From CAKZQX01 sp034436755 (lineage in GTDB: Bacteria > Chloroflexota > Chloroflexia > Chloroflexales > Chloroflexaceae): a stretch of 64,000 bases of DNA. Shown here piece by piece: positions 1 to 8,798 of the stretch. The notes below the pieces were generated by a model. That model ran no database searches, was not told where the DNA came from, and saw nothing but the letters and a program-made list of their open reading frames with translations. The position numbers and the translations under genes were made by a program. Positions within the stretch are counted from its first letter, which is position 1. Every line of letters begins with the position of its first letter. The stretch lies in the NCBI GenBank assembly GCA_034436755.1, contig DAOTVB010000030.1, forward strand, positions 42,261 to 106,260, read 5' to 3'.

Positions 1-1
1 G

Positions 2-418
2 GAGCAGTTGCTTGAACTGCTGACTGACGATGATCTGGCTTTTGCGCTGCCGGGTAATCCCACGCTCGGTAGCCTTTGCCGCGAGCTGGCCGAAGTGCAG
101 GCCGGGTACACTCAGTCGTTCCGCACTTTTACCATGACGAACGGCCCACACACCGACCGACCGGACATAGCGCAACAGGTCGCGGCACTGGCAGCCTGGT
201 ACCACACCCTGGATCAGGAATTGGAAGCGACACTGGCCGCGCTCTCCGAAGCCGACATTCACGAGCGGGTTATTGAGCGCCCCGGCTTTGCGGTGCCGCC
301 GAGCACCAATCTGCACCTCTACCGCGAGGCGCTCTTCATCTTCTACGGCAAGGTGACCGTGTACCTGAATGCCCTGGGCAAGCCGCTGCCGCCGCAGTGG
401 GCCACCTGGATTGGCTAG
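2..418 (+). CDS. DinB-like domain protein, 5' end outside window
   Basis: The reading frame is open to the left edge, so the true start is probably upstream; a TTG at 8 is the first possible start inside. The visible 138 residues are mostly helical and end in a segment (LNALGKPLPPQWATWIG) like the C-terminal end of DinB/YfiT four-helix proteins, which often finish with a G-x-x-LP-x-W pattern. Such proteins usually bind a metal through three histidines and act as thiol-dependent transferases or are uncharacterised. The N-terminal helix that would carry the first histidine is missing or not clear. It converges on the CBS gene, with a shared hairpin between them. Family assignment is moderate; function is unknown. 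Confidence 0.5.
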   Translation, partial: EQLLELLTDDDLAFALPGNPTLGSLCRELAEVQAGYTQSFRTFTMTNGPHTDRPDIAQQVAALAAWYHTLDQELEATLAALSEADIHERVIERPGFAVPPSTNLHLYREALFIFYGKVTVYLNALGKPLPPQWATWIG

Positions 419-439
419 TGGCGGGTTCAGGACGCAATA

Positions 440-473
440 ACGGCCGCAGCCGGAAAGCTCCGGTTGCGGCCGT
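440..473. terminator. Bidirectional hairpin between convergent genes
   Basis: A 15-bp stem with one G-U pair on the + strand (440-454 with 459-473) and an AAGC loop lies just after the DinB-like stop and before the CBS gene stop. It is followed by only a weak T tract, so it may act as a terminator or as an RNA-end stabiliser for both convergent transcripts. Confidence 0.55.
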
Positions 474-509
474 CTCTGGTTTGGCGAGTAATGCCGACGT
501 TGCGCCGAT

Positions 510-884
510 TTACACGCCCTTGTGCAGGATATCACTCAGCGAGACAATCCCCATCAGGCGATCCTTGATCACCGGGGCGCGATGGATATGCAGATTGGCA
601 AACAACCGTGCAATATACTCCACATCAAGGTCAGGATTAACCACCACACACGGCTTGGTCATAATCTCAAACACATGGACTTCACGCGGGTTTTTCTCGT
701 AGGCGACAACTTTGTAACCAATATCGGCGTCGGTTACAATACCATACGCATCATTTTCATTTGCCCGGTCCACAATCAGCGCATGCAGTCCGCGCTCTTT
801 CATCAAACGGATGGCTTCGGCAACCGTGGCACTGGACTCAATGGTGACGACGTCGGTGGTCATAATGTCTTTGGCCGTAGGCAT
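510..884 (-). CDS. Tandem CBS-domain protein
   Basis: A 124-residue protein made of two CBS repeats (about residues 5-60 and 70-122). The first begins with AKDIMTTDVVTIESSATVAEA and ends GIVTDADI; the second begins VFEIMTKPCVVVNP and ends GIVSLSDIL. Stand-alone CBS pairs bind adenine nucleotides and act as energy sensors for partner proteins; no catalytic domain is present. The start is supported by AGGAGG seven bases upstream of the ATG. It is the last gene of a same-strand run behind cphA, 142 bp downstream of that stop, with a small hairpin (907-930) in between. A link with cyanophycin metabolism is only suggested by position. Confidence 0.85.
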   Translation of the reverse strand: MPTAKDIMTTDVVTIESSATVAEAIRLMKERGLHALIVDRANENDAYGIVTDADIGYKVVAYEKNPREVHVFEIMTKPCVVVNPDLDVEYIARLFANLHIHRAPVIKDRLMGIVSLSDILHKGV

Positions 885-906
885 TGGTCTACCTCCTCTG
901 GTAAAT

Positions 907-930
907 GTAGCTGCACCCCTTCGCAGCTAC
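907..930 (-). terminator. Hairpin between cphA and the CBS gene
   Basis: An 8-bp perfect stem (GTAGCTGC / GCAGCTAC) with an 8-base loop lies downstream of cphA and upstream of the CBS start. No T run follows on the minus strand, so it may be an RNA processing or attenuation hairpin rather than a full terminator. Confidence 0.35.
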
Positions 931-1026
931 GCCCCTCACGCAGCTTGCCCGGACAAGTGTATTCTGTACAGATTGTCACAAGTGTGCCTATTCTACTACA
1001 ACTTTGCGGCTGGGACAAAATTCGGC

Positions 1027-3705
1027 TCATAGGTTTTGCGCTTCCGGCTTGCCGTGATAAATCACTTCCTTCCAGACTGCGGTCACATTATCCGCAAAGA
1101 TAACAATCAGGTCTTTGGGTTGCCCCTGGTCAAGCGCATAGCGTACCGCTTCCTGCTCATTAAGAACGGTGGTAATGCGCTCGGCCGGCATCCCGGCCGC
1201 CTGCGCGGACTCCTGCAGCATGCCGGCAACTTCACCTGCGGCCCGCCCGCGCCGGTCATCATCCTCTTTCACGATCATGCAGTCAAACATTCCGGCCATG
1301 GTTGTGCCCGCCTGGCAAATATCTTCGTCGCGCCGGTCGCCAGGTGCGCCGACCACGCCGATCAGCCGGTTGTGGTTCGGGCGCATGCTTTGCAGCATAT
1401 CACGCATAGCGGCAAAGGCGGCGGGGTTGTGTCCATAGTCCACAATGACGCGGAAGGGATGCTCATCAAAGACATTCAGCCGCCCCGGCGACTGGTAGAA
1501 GGTCGGCGAGAAGGTGCGCAACCCCTGCTTGATATTCTCGATGCTCACGCCCCGCGCATAGGCTATCGCCGTCGCCGCCAGCGCGTTGGCAACATTATGC
1601 CGCGCCCGCCCTTCGAGGGTCGCGGGGATGAGATGCGTCCAGAGCAGGGGAATATACTGCTCGGCATCATAGATCGCTATCATCTCACCATGCACGCCCG
1701 ACTGGAGCACCACGGCGGTACCGTCCTGCTCGATATGGGATTTCAGGATCGCGTTGCTCTCCTGGTCGCCCTGCATACTCCAGTAGACAATCCGGCCCTT
1801 TGCACGCTGCGCCATTCCCACCACCAGCGGATCATCGGCATTGAGCACGCTGGTACCGTCATCGCGGACAATCTCAACTACCAGCGATTTGACTTCTGCC
1901 AGTTGTTCCACCGTGTCGATGCCATACAGCCCCAGATGATCATTGCTGATGTTGAGCCCCGCGCCAACATCGCAGCGATCAAAGCCGATACCCTCGCGCA
2001 ATATCCCGCCGCGCGCCGTCTCCAGTACCGCCGCGTCAACGGTCGGGTCTTTCAGCACCATGCGTGCGCTCCAGGGGCCGGTCATATCCCCCTTGAGATA
2101 GAGCTGTCCGTCGATGTAAATGCCGTCGGTGGTGGTCAAACCCACCCGCTCGCCATGCATCTTCAGAATATGCGCCACCATGCGCGCCGTGGTAGTCTTG
2201 CCGTTGGTGCCGGTGATCGAGATAATCGGAATGCGGGCGGGTGCGCGCGGCGGAAAGAGCATCTGAATAACTGGTTTGGCAACATTGCGTGGCTTGCCCT
2301 CACTCGGCTGAAGATGCATGCGGAAGCCGGGCCCGGCGTTAACCTCGACGATGCCGCCCCCAACCTCGCGTAGCGGCTGGCGAATATCCGGGGTGATAAT
2401 ATCGACACCGGCGACATCCAGGCCAATCACCATCGCCGCCCGCCGGGCAATCTCGCGCGTCTCGTAGTGAATCTCGGTGGTGCGGTCAATGGCGGTACCG
2501 CCGGTCGAGAGGTTGGCCGTACTGCTAAGGAAGAAGATTTCGCCCGGCGCCAGCACCGTTTCCAGCGTGTATCCGGCACGCTCCAGCAGCACCTTCGTCT
2601 GATGGGAGATCGTGATCCGGGTCAACACCTTCTCATGTCCAAATCCCCGCCGGGGATCACGGTTGACCTCCTCCACCAGTTCAGCGATGGTCTGCTTACC
2701 GTTGCCCACCACATGCGCCGGGACGCGCTCGGACACGGCGACTACCCGGTTGTTGATCACCAGCACACGATAGTCTTTGCCCGGCAGAAAGGTCTCGATC
2801 AATACCCGGCGGTTATACTCGGCGGCAATCTCGTAGCCCCAGCGAATCTCGTCCAGGCTGTTCAGGTTGAGCGAGACGCCGCGCCCGTGACTCACATCCA
2901 GGGGTTTCGCTACCAGCGGAAAGCCTAATTGCTCGGCCGCCACCAGCGCTGCATCGATGCTCTGCACCAGCCGCTGGCGGGGGGTGGGGATGCCGACATC
3001 ATCCAGCAGCCGGATAGTCAGTTCTTTATCGCTGGCCGTCTCCACCGCAAGGCTGCTCGTGCGGCTGGTGACGCTGGCACGAATGCGCTTCTGGTACTTG
3101 CCATAGCCCAGTTGCACCAGGCTGGATTCGTCCAGCCGGATTGCCGGAATATCGCGCCGCTGTGCCTCCTCTACCAGGGCCGCCGTTGTCGGCCCCAGGA
3201 CCATATCCTGCGCCCGGGCAATCAGTGCATCACGCTCGCGGATGAAGTCAAACGCGGCCCGCTCCGCCTCGGGCATGGCGCTAGGCAGTTCCGGCGGGAA
3301 GAGACTGCGCACCAGTTGCAGCGCCAGTTCGCCGGCCTCCAGGCCCACACGCTCTTCCAGATAGCTGTAGACCACATAGTAGACCCCCGGCTGGTTGGGA
3401 ACCGAGCGGGTCTTCCCGCGTGAAACCGGCGTGCCCGCCAGGCATTGCAACTCGATGGCGATATGCTCGACGATATGGCCCATCCAGGTGCCCTCCTGCA
3501 AGCGCCGGATGAAGCCACCCGCCTCGCCATAGGAACAGCCATGCTCATCCAGGGTAGGAATCAACGCAACCAGCCGGTCGGTAAAGCCGGGCAACTTACT
3601 GGATGGGTACTCTTCTAACTCCTCCAGATCGAGCATTATCCGAATCATCGGACCATAGCCATAGAGATTAGGACCACGATAGACACGCGTCTCAAGCACC
3701 TGCAT
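1027..3705 (-). CDS. cphA: Cyanophycin synthetase
   Basis: An 892-residue ATP-dependent ligase, the usual length for CphA, that polymerises aspartate and arginine into the nitrogen store multi-L-arginyl-poly-L-aspartate. Residues 1-160 are the N domain (opens MQVLETRVYRGPNLYGYGP, as in the family). About 225-480 is an ATP-grasp domain that adds aspartate. From about 495 a Mur-ligase-like domain with the P-loop GTNGKTTT adds arginine to the side chain, ending near LIVIFADNVTAVW. It lies 97 bp downstream of cphB on the same strand, so synthesis and breakdown are probably co-transcribed. No truncation or frameshift was seen. The assignment is very secure. Confidence 0.95.
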   Translation of the reverse strand: MQVLETRVYRGPNLYGYGPMIRIMLDLEELEEYPSSKLPGFTDRLVALIPTLDEHGCSYGEAGGFIRRLQEGTWMGHIVEHIAIELQCLAGTPVSRGKTRSVPNQPGVYYVVYSYLEERVGLEAGELALQLVRSLFPPELPSAMPEAERAAFDFIRERDALIARAQDMVLGPTTAALVEEAQRRDIPAIRLDESSLVQLGYGKYQKRIRASVTSRTSSLAVETASDKELTIRLLDDVGIPTPRQRLVQSIDAALVAAEQLGFPLVAKPLDVSHGRGVSLNLNSLDEIRWGYEIAAEYNRRVLIETFLPGKDYRVLVINNRVVAVSERVPAHVVGNGKQTIAELVEEVNRDPRRGFGHEKVLTRITISHQTKVLLERAGYTLETVLAPGEIFFLSSTANLSTGGTAIDRTTEIHYETREIARRAAMVIGLDVAGVDIITPDIRQPLREVGGGIVEVNAGPGFRMHLQPSEGKPRNVAKPVIQMLFPPRAPARIPIISITGTNGKTTTARMVAHILKMHGERVGLTTTDGIYIDGQLYLKGDMTGPWSARMVLKDPTVDAAVLETARGGILREGIGFDRCDVGAGLNISNDHLGLYGIDTVEQLAEVKSLVVEIVRDDGTSVLNADDPLVVGMAQRAKGRIVYWSMQGDQESNAILKSHIEQDGTAVVLQSGVHGEMIAIYDAEQYIPLLWTHLIPATLEGRARHNVANALAATAIAYARGVSIENIKQGLRTFSPTFYQSPGRLNVFDEHPFRVIVDYGHNPAAFAAMRDMLQSMRPNHNRLIGVVGAPGDRRDEDICQAGTTMAGMFDCMIVKEDDDRRGRAAGEVAGMLQESAQAAGMPAERITTVLNEQEAVRYALDQGQPKDLIVIFADNVTAVWKEVIYHGKPEAQNL

Positions 3706-3802
3706 AACTTCAACTTCCTCCAGGGAACCGGGGATCGTAGCGGACCATAGCGCTGGTGCAGGCTGGCCCTGTGCCCCGTAACCGGTAATCTGTTACCTGC
3801 AC

Positions 3803-4660
3803 CTAAATTCCTTCACCGCCGATCCCTTCCGTTTCCGGGGGAATGGGCAGTGGTATTGTCGGCAACCAGGGTATCCGCGAGTTGATGTTGTAGTGGTAGC
3901 CACTGGACAGTACATGCAGGCGCATACCAAAAATCGTCAGCGGTGCATTTTCGGGAACGCGATGGATGTCGGTATAGGTCATATCGGTACCATCGACCAC
4001 CATCACCGAGCCCCGCCCCAGCACTGTCAGTAAACCCTGGGCATTTATCTCAATCGCGGTATCCTCATCGAGCCCCACCCCCAGCAGATCGGGGTTATGG
4101 GCCACCGCAGTCATCAGGCGGCCGGCACGACCACGCGCCCCAAAGTGCTGGTCGATCACCACACCGCTAATCAGACCCAGACCGGGGGCAAACTGCATCA
4201 TTGATTTGCGTGGAGGAATACCACTGGCACCGTAGGCCATCATATGCTCGGCCGCGGCTGACGCGCCCGCGCTGGTGCCGCCGACAACACACCCGGCCAG
4301 ATGGCGCTGGCGGATACGCTGTGCAACCGGGGTGCCCCCCAGGACGGCCGTAAGCTTGAGCTGATCGCCACCGGTGATGAAGATACCACTGGCCTCATCG
4401 AGTTGATGGAGCGGTTCGATCCGCTGGGCATGCACGCGATCATGCACCGGCAACAGATCAACGTGGGCAACATCAAGCGCCGTAAACAGGGCCATGTAGC
4501 GCTGCCCGACCAACTCTTGAAATGACGAAGCGGTAGCCACGACAGTGATCCGCGCCTGTTTTCCACCCGCAAGCTGGGCAAAACGGCTAAGAATAGTCCG
4601 GCTACCGACCTTATCTTCTGCACCGCCAATTAGCAGTAATGGGCCACGCTCAACCTCCAC
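3803..4660 (-). CDS. cphB: Cyanophycinase (S51 serine peptidase)
   Basis: A 285-residue peptidase that cleaves cyanophycin to beta-Asp-Arg dipeptides. The nucleophile elbow GGTSAGAS puts the catalytic serine at residue 130; ITGGDQ (95-100) is the conserved strand before it, and PRKSMMQFAPGLGL follows, as in CphB. The chosen start is a GTG at 4658-4660, followed directly by the family opening GPLLLIGGAEDK. The gene begins only 17 bp after the stop of the DsbA-like gene and is followed by cphA, giving the order oxidoreductase-cphB-cphA. The C-terminal 25 residues are a Pro/Gly-rich tail beyond the usual end. Function is secure; the start codon is less so. Confidence 0.93.
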   Translation of the reverse strand: MEVERGPLLLIGGAEDKVGSRTILSRFAQLAGGKQARITVVATASSFQELVGQRYMALFTALDVAHVDLLPVHDRVHAQRIEPLHQLDEASGIFITGGDQLKLTAVLGGTPVAQRIRQRHLAGCVVGGTSAGASAAAEHMMAYGASGIPPRKSMMQFAPGLGLISGVVIDQHFGARGRAGRLMTAVAHNPDLLGVGLDEDTAIEINAQGLLTVLGRGSVMVVDGTDMTYTDIHRVPENAPLTIFGMRLHVLSSGYHYNINSRIPWLPTIPLPIPPETEGIGGEGI

Positions 4661-4677
4661 CGATGAATCCGCGCCCC

Positions 4678-5508
4678 CTATTCCACAGCATCAATAACTC
4701 GTTGAAACACTTCAAATGGTTGAAACCCGACCAGGCGTTGACCATTAATTTCAAACACCGGCTGCATGGTAATTCCCCGCGCCCGCTGTTCCGCATCCAG
4801 TGCCTGCACCAGCGCCTGCATTTCACCGGCATCCATACAGGCATTAAACGCCGGCATATCCAGTTGCAACTCGGCGGCATACTGCCCCATCAGATCGCGC
4901 AGTGCCGCACCCTCAACCCCCCAGAGGGCATCCTGCCGTTCAAAGAGCAACTGATGCATCGGCCGGAACTGGTCCTGCTGCGCCGCACAAAACGCCGCCT
5001 CGGACGTGCGCAACGAGCGCTCGCCATGGTTTAGCACCGGCCGAAAGACCAGCCGGACCCGACCGGGCCGCACATAGTTCTCGATAATATCCGGTTCGAC
5101 CGCTAACACGTAGCGGCGGCAGACCGGTCAAAGGAAGTCACTATAGTCGATCATCTCCACATCGGCATCGGCGGCCCCCAGTGCGGGCGCACCCGCCTCG
5201 GTGAAGCCCTGCGGCATACCATCGTAGGTGCTGACCACTTCCGTTGCCGTTGGTATTACCACCGTTGCCGTGGGCGGAATGTCCGTTGGTATTGCCACCG
5301 TTGCCGTGGCCGGCACAGCGGTGTCGGTGGCCGGCACAACAGTGTCGGTGGGCACGCGGGCGATGGTCGCCGTTGCGACAGCCGTTGCATCAATGGCACT
5401 GGTCGGGGTGGGCGCAACCGCTACCGGTTCGGCGGGAGCACAGGCCACCAGCAGGAGCAGCAGCACCAGGATGCTCTGTCGTACATAGACAACGAAATCG
5501 TTATGCAA
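4678..5508 (-). CDS. DsbA-like thioredoxin-fold lipoprotein with in-frame TGA at the active site (predicted selenoprotein)
   Basis: Read through one TGA (5128-5130), this frame gives about 276 residues. The start is probably TTG at 5506-5508, with AAGGA nine bases upstream. A signal segment (LVLLLLLVAC) gives a lipobox with Cys23, then a Thr/Ala/Pro linker (about 24-105), then a DsbA-like domain. The family motif YSDFxCPxC appears here as DYSDFL-TGA-PVCRRYVLAVEP, so TGA replaces exactly the first redox cysteine, giving U127-P-V-C130. Downstream features fit the fold: LVFRPVLNHGERS, AAFCAAQQ and the end GQRLVGFQPFEVFQRVI. Both halves are in the same frame, with no other stop or shift. A stem-loop directly after the TGA resembles a bacterial SECIS. 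Family knowledge: such proteins oxidise or isomerise extracytoplasmic thiols. The alternative is a Cys-to-stop mutation or base error. Confidence 0.8.
5091..5130 (-). promoter_or_regulatory. SECIS-like stem-loop following in-frame TGA
   Basis: Immediately 3' of the TGA, five bases CCGGU (5127-5123) pair with ACCGG (5095-5091). Inside, CCGCUA (5116-5111) pairs perfectly with UAGCGG (5105-5100) around a five-base loop CGUGU. The loop begins 18 bases after the UGA and has G as its second base. Bacterial SECIS elements are expected to place an apical loop about 16-37 bases after UGA with a G among its first two loop bases, so this fits. The structure lies wholly within coding sequence, as bacterial SECIS elements do. 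Confidence 0.65.
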
Positions 5509-5630
5509 TCTACCGAATCCTTCCGCATTATAACCTGTAACCACTCGCCGGATCGCAACCAATTCACTGGTCTACTCCGGCTCTCAAGTGTAGCCTTTTT
5601 CGCCAGAGACCGCCGCACCGGGACGGGCGG

Positions 5631-5652
5631 GGGACGCGCTTCTGCGCGTCCC
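5631..5652. repeat. GGGACGCGC palindrome
   Basis: A perfect 9-bp stem (GGGACGCGC / GCGCGTCCC) with loop TTCT sits between the beta-helix stop and the DsbA-like start. Similar words recur near 18335, 39105 and 41465, so it is a small dispersed palindrome that may also end the beta-helix transcript. Confidence 0.5.
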
Positions 5653-5678
5653 TACCACAAAAAGCCTGCCCCTGAGCG

Positions 5679-7490
5679 CTACTCCGGTGGCACGCATGGC
5701 GGCGGCGCGGTCAGCCAGGGCTCGTAAGCAATATTATCACCAACCGAGTCACCGCGCCCCAGCGGGTTAAACTGCGGGTCATACGGCCCGGTGGGATCAC
5801 CCCACCAGTTGTTGGTCATATCCAGTTCAACCTCACTTGTCGCGCCACGCCCAATTCCAAACTCCAGGTAAATCGGGATAATCGGTGGCGTGTGGTTGTC
5901 AATGAAGTTATCCGTTACGCTCAACCGGGGCAAACCGGGCACCTGTTCCGTCTGCGTACGAATACTCAGCCCCAGGTTGCCCCCTACCAGGGTGTTACAC
6001 GCAACCGTACCGTAGAGGGAACCATTGGTTGACAACAGGAGATTACTCCCCAGTTCATTCCCCCGGATCATATTGGACTGAATATCCAGATTGAGTACAT
6101 CCAGCGTGCTGGCGCTGCTGAGGCGCACAACCGGCGCGCCCTCACTCTGGCGATTGCCGCCGATGCGATTGCCGATCATCGTCACAAAATTGCCACCCGT
6201 ATAAACCGCATCAACCGCTGCGCCGTAGGGTAGATCATTGCCGGCAATCTGGCTCTCGCGCACCTCAAGTTTACTATCGGTGACGAGTATAGTACCACCA
6301 TTATCATAAATCTGCGACTGCCGGATCGCCAGTTCGCTGTTGCGCTCACTGGTCAGCAGCGTACCACCGGCCCCCCCGCCGGTTAACTCGGTATGTTCCA
6401 GCACAATGGTGCTGTTGGGGCGACCAAAGATCGCTTCCCAGCGGGCACCGGTATCCGACACGAAGCGGATAGGCTGGCCCGGCGCACCCAGCGCCAGCAG
6501 TCGCGCACCGTCAACAAAGATTGCGACACCGACACCCAGGCGTATTTCTACCCCTGGCTCAATAATCAGGGTTGAACCGGGGGCCAGTTGGACATCACGC
6601 GATAAGATAACCGGACTCTGGGCACTTGACCAGCGGATCTCGCCGGTCAGTACATCGACCGGGATCGGCGTGGGCAGCGGCGTAACCTGTACCACCGGGG
6701 CACCTGGTTCACCAGGCACAACCGGCTGACCGGGGACAACTGGAGTAGCACCATCTACGGGTTGGCCGGTTGGCTCCGTCACCGGCGGCCCCCCGGGGTC
6801 TTCCGGTTGTACAGGTGCGGGCTGAGCCGGGTCCGGCTCCTCACTCAGATCTTGCGTTGCGGTCGGGCGCGGCGGCGGCGGCGGTGGTGATGTTGGGCGC
6901 GGCGGCGATGTCGGTTGCGGTGGTGGTGATGTTGGCTGTGGTGCGGGATAGCCTGCGTCCGGTGTGGGCGTTGCTGTTGGTCGGGGTGTTGGCGTCGTTC
7001 GTACGGGTGCAAAAGTTGGCAGTGTCGTACCATCACCCTCGGGCGTGGCGTCCTCTGCATCGGGCGTCTGGCCGGGAGCGGGGTAGCCGGTCTCCTCCTC
7101 CGGTGCCGGGCCCTCTGGCGATGGATATGGATCCTCCCCGGTCCCGGTTGGACTGGGCGTTCCTGGTCCAACGATACCGGGGGTACCGGTTGTGGTCATC
7201 TGGGTAGTCGCCGTTATCGCTATGGCGGTCTTTATTCCAGCCGTTTCCGCCAGAGCCGTTTCGGCCACAACCGTTTCCGCCACCTGTTGCGCAACCTGTT
7301 CTTCATCCTCAACCGGGAATAGGAACGTCAGAATCACGGCCAGGATAAGAAAAGCCAGCGCTCCCAGCAGCACCAGCATATCGCGGCTAATACGGAGTGA
7401 GCCGATCCGTATTGCGCGGTCGTCCTGATCTTGATCAAGCTCATCGTCGTCGAGATCCAGATCTTGCAAATCGTCATCGTCTTGTCGCAA
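5679..7490 (-). CDS. Membrane-anchored Pro/Thr-rich protein with right-handed beta-helix domain
   Basis: 603 residues. Residues 1-26 are very acidic (runs of D and E), followed by one membrane helix at about 37-58 (DMLVLLGALAFLILAVILTF). Residues about 75-290 are a low-complexity Thr/Pro/Glu linker with several PTSPPPQPTS-like repeats. Residues 300-600 carry short Asn- and Gly-rich strands (for example NSELAIRQSQIYDNGG, NMIRGNELGSN, NNWWGDPTGPYDP) typical of parallel beta-helix proteins, and NNWWGD..GP is common at their ends. This predicts an N-in protein displaying a beta-helix outside the membrane on a flexible stalk. The ligand or enzyme activity is not recognisable. It is 170 bp upstream of the DsbA-like gene on the same strand; both are extracytoplasmic. 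Confidence 0.8.
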   Translation of the reverse strand: MRQDDDDLQDLDLDDDELDQDQDDRAIRIGSLRISRDMLVLLGALAFLILAVILTFLFPVEDEEQVAQQVAETVVAETALAETAGIKTAIAITATTQMTTTGTPGIVGPGTPSPTGTGEDPYPSPEGPAPEEETGYPAPGQTPDAEDATPEGDGTTLPTFAPVRTTPTPRPTATPTPDAGYPAPQPTSPPPQPTSPPRPTSPPPPPPRPTATQDLSEEPDPAQPAPVQPEDPGGPPVTEPTGQPVDGATPVVPGQPVVPGEPGAPVVQVTPLPTPIPVDVLTGEIRWSSAQSPVILSRDVQLAPGSTLIIEPGVEIRLGVGVAIFVDGARLLALGAPGQPIRFVSDTGARWEAIFGRPNSTIVLEHTELTGGGAGGTLLTSERNSELAIRQSQIYDNGGTILVTDSKLEVRESQIAGNDLPYGAAVDAVYTGGNFVTMIGNRIGGNRQSEGAPVVRLSSASTLDVLNLDIQSNMIRGNELGSNLLLSTNGSLYGTVACNTLVGGNLGLSIRTQTEQVPGLPRLSVTDNFIDNHTPPIIPIYLEFGIGRGATSEVELDMTNNWWGDPTGPYDPQFNPLGRGDSVGDNIAYEPWLTAPPPCVPPE

Positions 7491-7613
7491 GGCGTGCTCC
7501 TTCGACGTGATAACTGTTGTAATAACCGTTCACAGTGCGTCTTATCATAAAGGCAGAGCGGCGGGAATGCAAGCGTCCGGGCCGAATGTATGCAAATTGT
7601 CATTTCGGTTACA

Positions 7614-7752
7614 GGAGTTACGTGGTCGTTGACCCGACAGGAGATTCCGCCTCCGGCAGGGTGAAAAACGCTCAAAATGCACCATGCTGCCGCAGGCAAA
7701 TCGGGCTTCCATCCGGGTGAATGTCCAGTTTGTGTCCTCACCACGTAACTCC
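7614..7752. repeat. Foldback repeat family A, copy without central hairpin
   Basis: Ends are a perfect 13-bp inverted repeat GGAGTTACGTGGT (7614-7626) and its complement (7740-7752). Inside are the family words CCGCCTCCGGCAGGG and ATGCTGCCGCAGGC facing each other. The AT-rich central hairpin present in other copies is missing. It lies in the 650-bp gap between the beta-helix gene and phoU. Confidence 0.7.
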
Positions 7753-7810
7753 GGTCAGTTACACGAATTACGCGGTGCGCGTTCAAATCAGGCAGTTGCC
7801 GAATGACAGA

Positions 7811-8020
7811 ACTTACGCGGTGGTTCATCAAACCGGGCGTTTCACCCGATGAACGGCAGAATCGCCTGCGGCAGCATGGTACTGTTTTTATCTTTTGCAC
7901 AAAAATGTTGCACAACGTGCAACATTTTTGTGCAAAAGAAGGGAATTTTCCGCCCTGCCGGAGGCGAATCGGGGCGTTCATCCAGATGAACATCTGATTT
8001 GGAACCGACCGCGTAACTCC
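7811..8020. repeat. Foldback repeat family A, complete copy
   Basis: A nested imperfect palindrome. The outer arms are ACTTACGCGGT at 7811 and its near complement ending 8017, the middle arms are CGCCTGCGGCAG and CTGCCGGAGGCG, and the centre is a perfect 22-bp stem (7892-7913 with 7917-7938) around the loop AAC. No protein is encoded. Short family fragments continue to about 8085 (CCCTGCCGCAGGCG). Together with the preceding copy this fills the gap 7491-8141. Confidence 0.8.
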
Positions 8021-8141
8021 CGTGAATGAATGGCATTAAAAAATGATGAACGCTTCCCCCTGCCGCAGGCGCATACTGTTGCCGACGATGCACGCAATGC
8101 AGTTTTATCCAGTGTGTCTGATGCTGGCGGGAATACTACAC

Positions 8142-8798
8142 CTACGGGTTCAATGCCTCAGTTGTGCTGGTCACCAGGTAGATGACCCGCTCACCAATGT
8201 TGGTTGCTCGATCCGCAACCCGTTCCAACACATGCACGACATCCAGCATATCGATCACTGCCTCGATTTTTTTGGCATCGGCATGGGCGATGGCAATCAG
8301 TTCGCTGCGCAGGCGATCCTCCAGCATATCGACCCGCTCATCATCAATACTGAGGCTGCGGGCCATGTCAGCATCCTGATACAGAAACGCATCCAGGCTG
8401 GTATGCAGCATTTTTTGCGATATTGTCGCCATCTCATACAGGGCCAGTGGTGGTGTCACGAGCATTGGTCGCCGGGTGGCCCGCCGAATGCGCCGGGCAA
8501 TACCACAGGCATAGTCGCCGATACGTTCTAACTCGGTGGCGACCGCCACCACCGTCCCCAGCAACCGCAGATCGGTAGCGACCGGCTGTTGCAGCGCCAT
8601 CAACCGATAGACCTCTTCCTCAACGGCATGTTGAGCATCGTCGATCCGGGCATCGTCGTGCAGAATCTGCGCGGCGGCAATGGTATCCCAGGTTTCAAGG
8701 CTTCGCACGGAACGATCCAGTGCATATTCGACCATACTGCCGAGACGCAGCAGATCATCGCGGAGCGAACCAATCTGGCGAGAAAAGCGTTCGCGCAT
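8142..8798 (-). CDS. phoU: Phosphate signalling regulator PhoU
   Basis: 218 residues, the usual PhoU length, made of two similar three-helix halves. The first half begins RERFSRQIGSLRDDLLRLGSM and contains DDARIDDAQHAVEEEVYRLMALQQPVATDLR, with the conserved E/D clusters that bind metal; the second contains DADMARSLSIDDERVDMLEDRL and ends ERVADRATNIGERVIYLVT. PhoU restrains the PstSCAB phosphate transporter and its sensor kinase. No pst or pho genes are beside it, so here it stands alone, flanked by repeats on both sides. The ATG start has AGGAGG just upstream. The assignment is secure. Confidence 0.93.
   Translation of the reverse strand: MRERFSRQIGSLRDDLLRLGSMVEYALDRSVRSLETWDTIAAAQILHDDARIDDAQHAVEEEVYRLMALQQPVATDLRLLGTVVAVATELERIGDYACGIARRIRRATRRPMLVTPPLALYEMATISQKMLHTSLDAFLYQDADMARSLSIDDERVDMLEDRLRSELIAIAHADAKKIEAVIDMLDVVHVLERVADRATNIGERVIYLVTSTTEALNP

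Noticed and set aside
1036..2373. Long open frame opposite cphA
   Set aside because: It is a shadow of cphA codon structure in GC-rich DNA, with no family match and no ribosome site.
5109..5130. Treating the two DsbA-like segments as separate genes or as a frameshifted pseudogene
   Set aside because: They are in the same frame, separated only by TGA at the expected cysteine, and the next six codons read as normal DsbA sequence. No second ribosome site or start fits the downstream part.
5128..5130. Genome-wide reassignment of TGA
   Set aside because: TGA serves as a normal stop elsewhere in the window, for example at the overlaps of the XRE fusion with azlC and of tatB with tatC.
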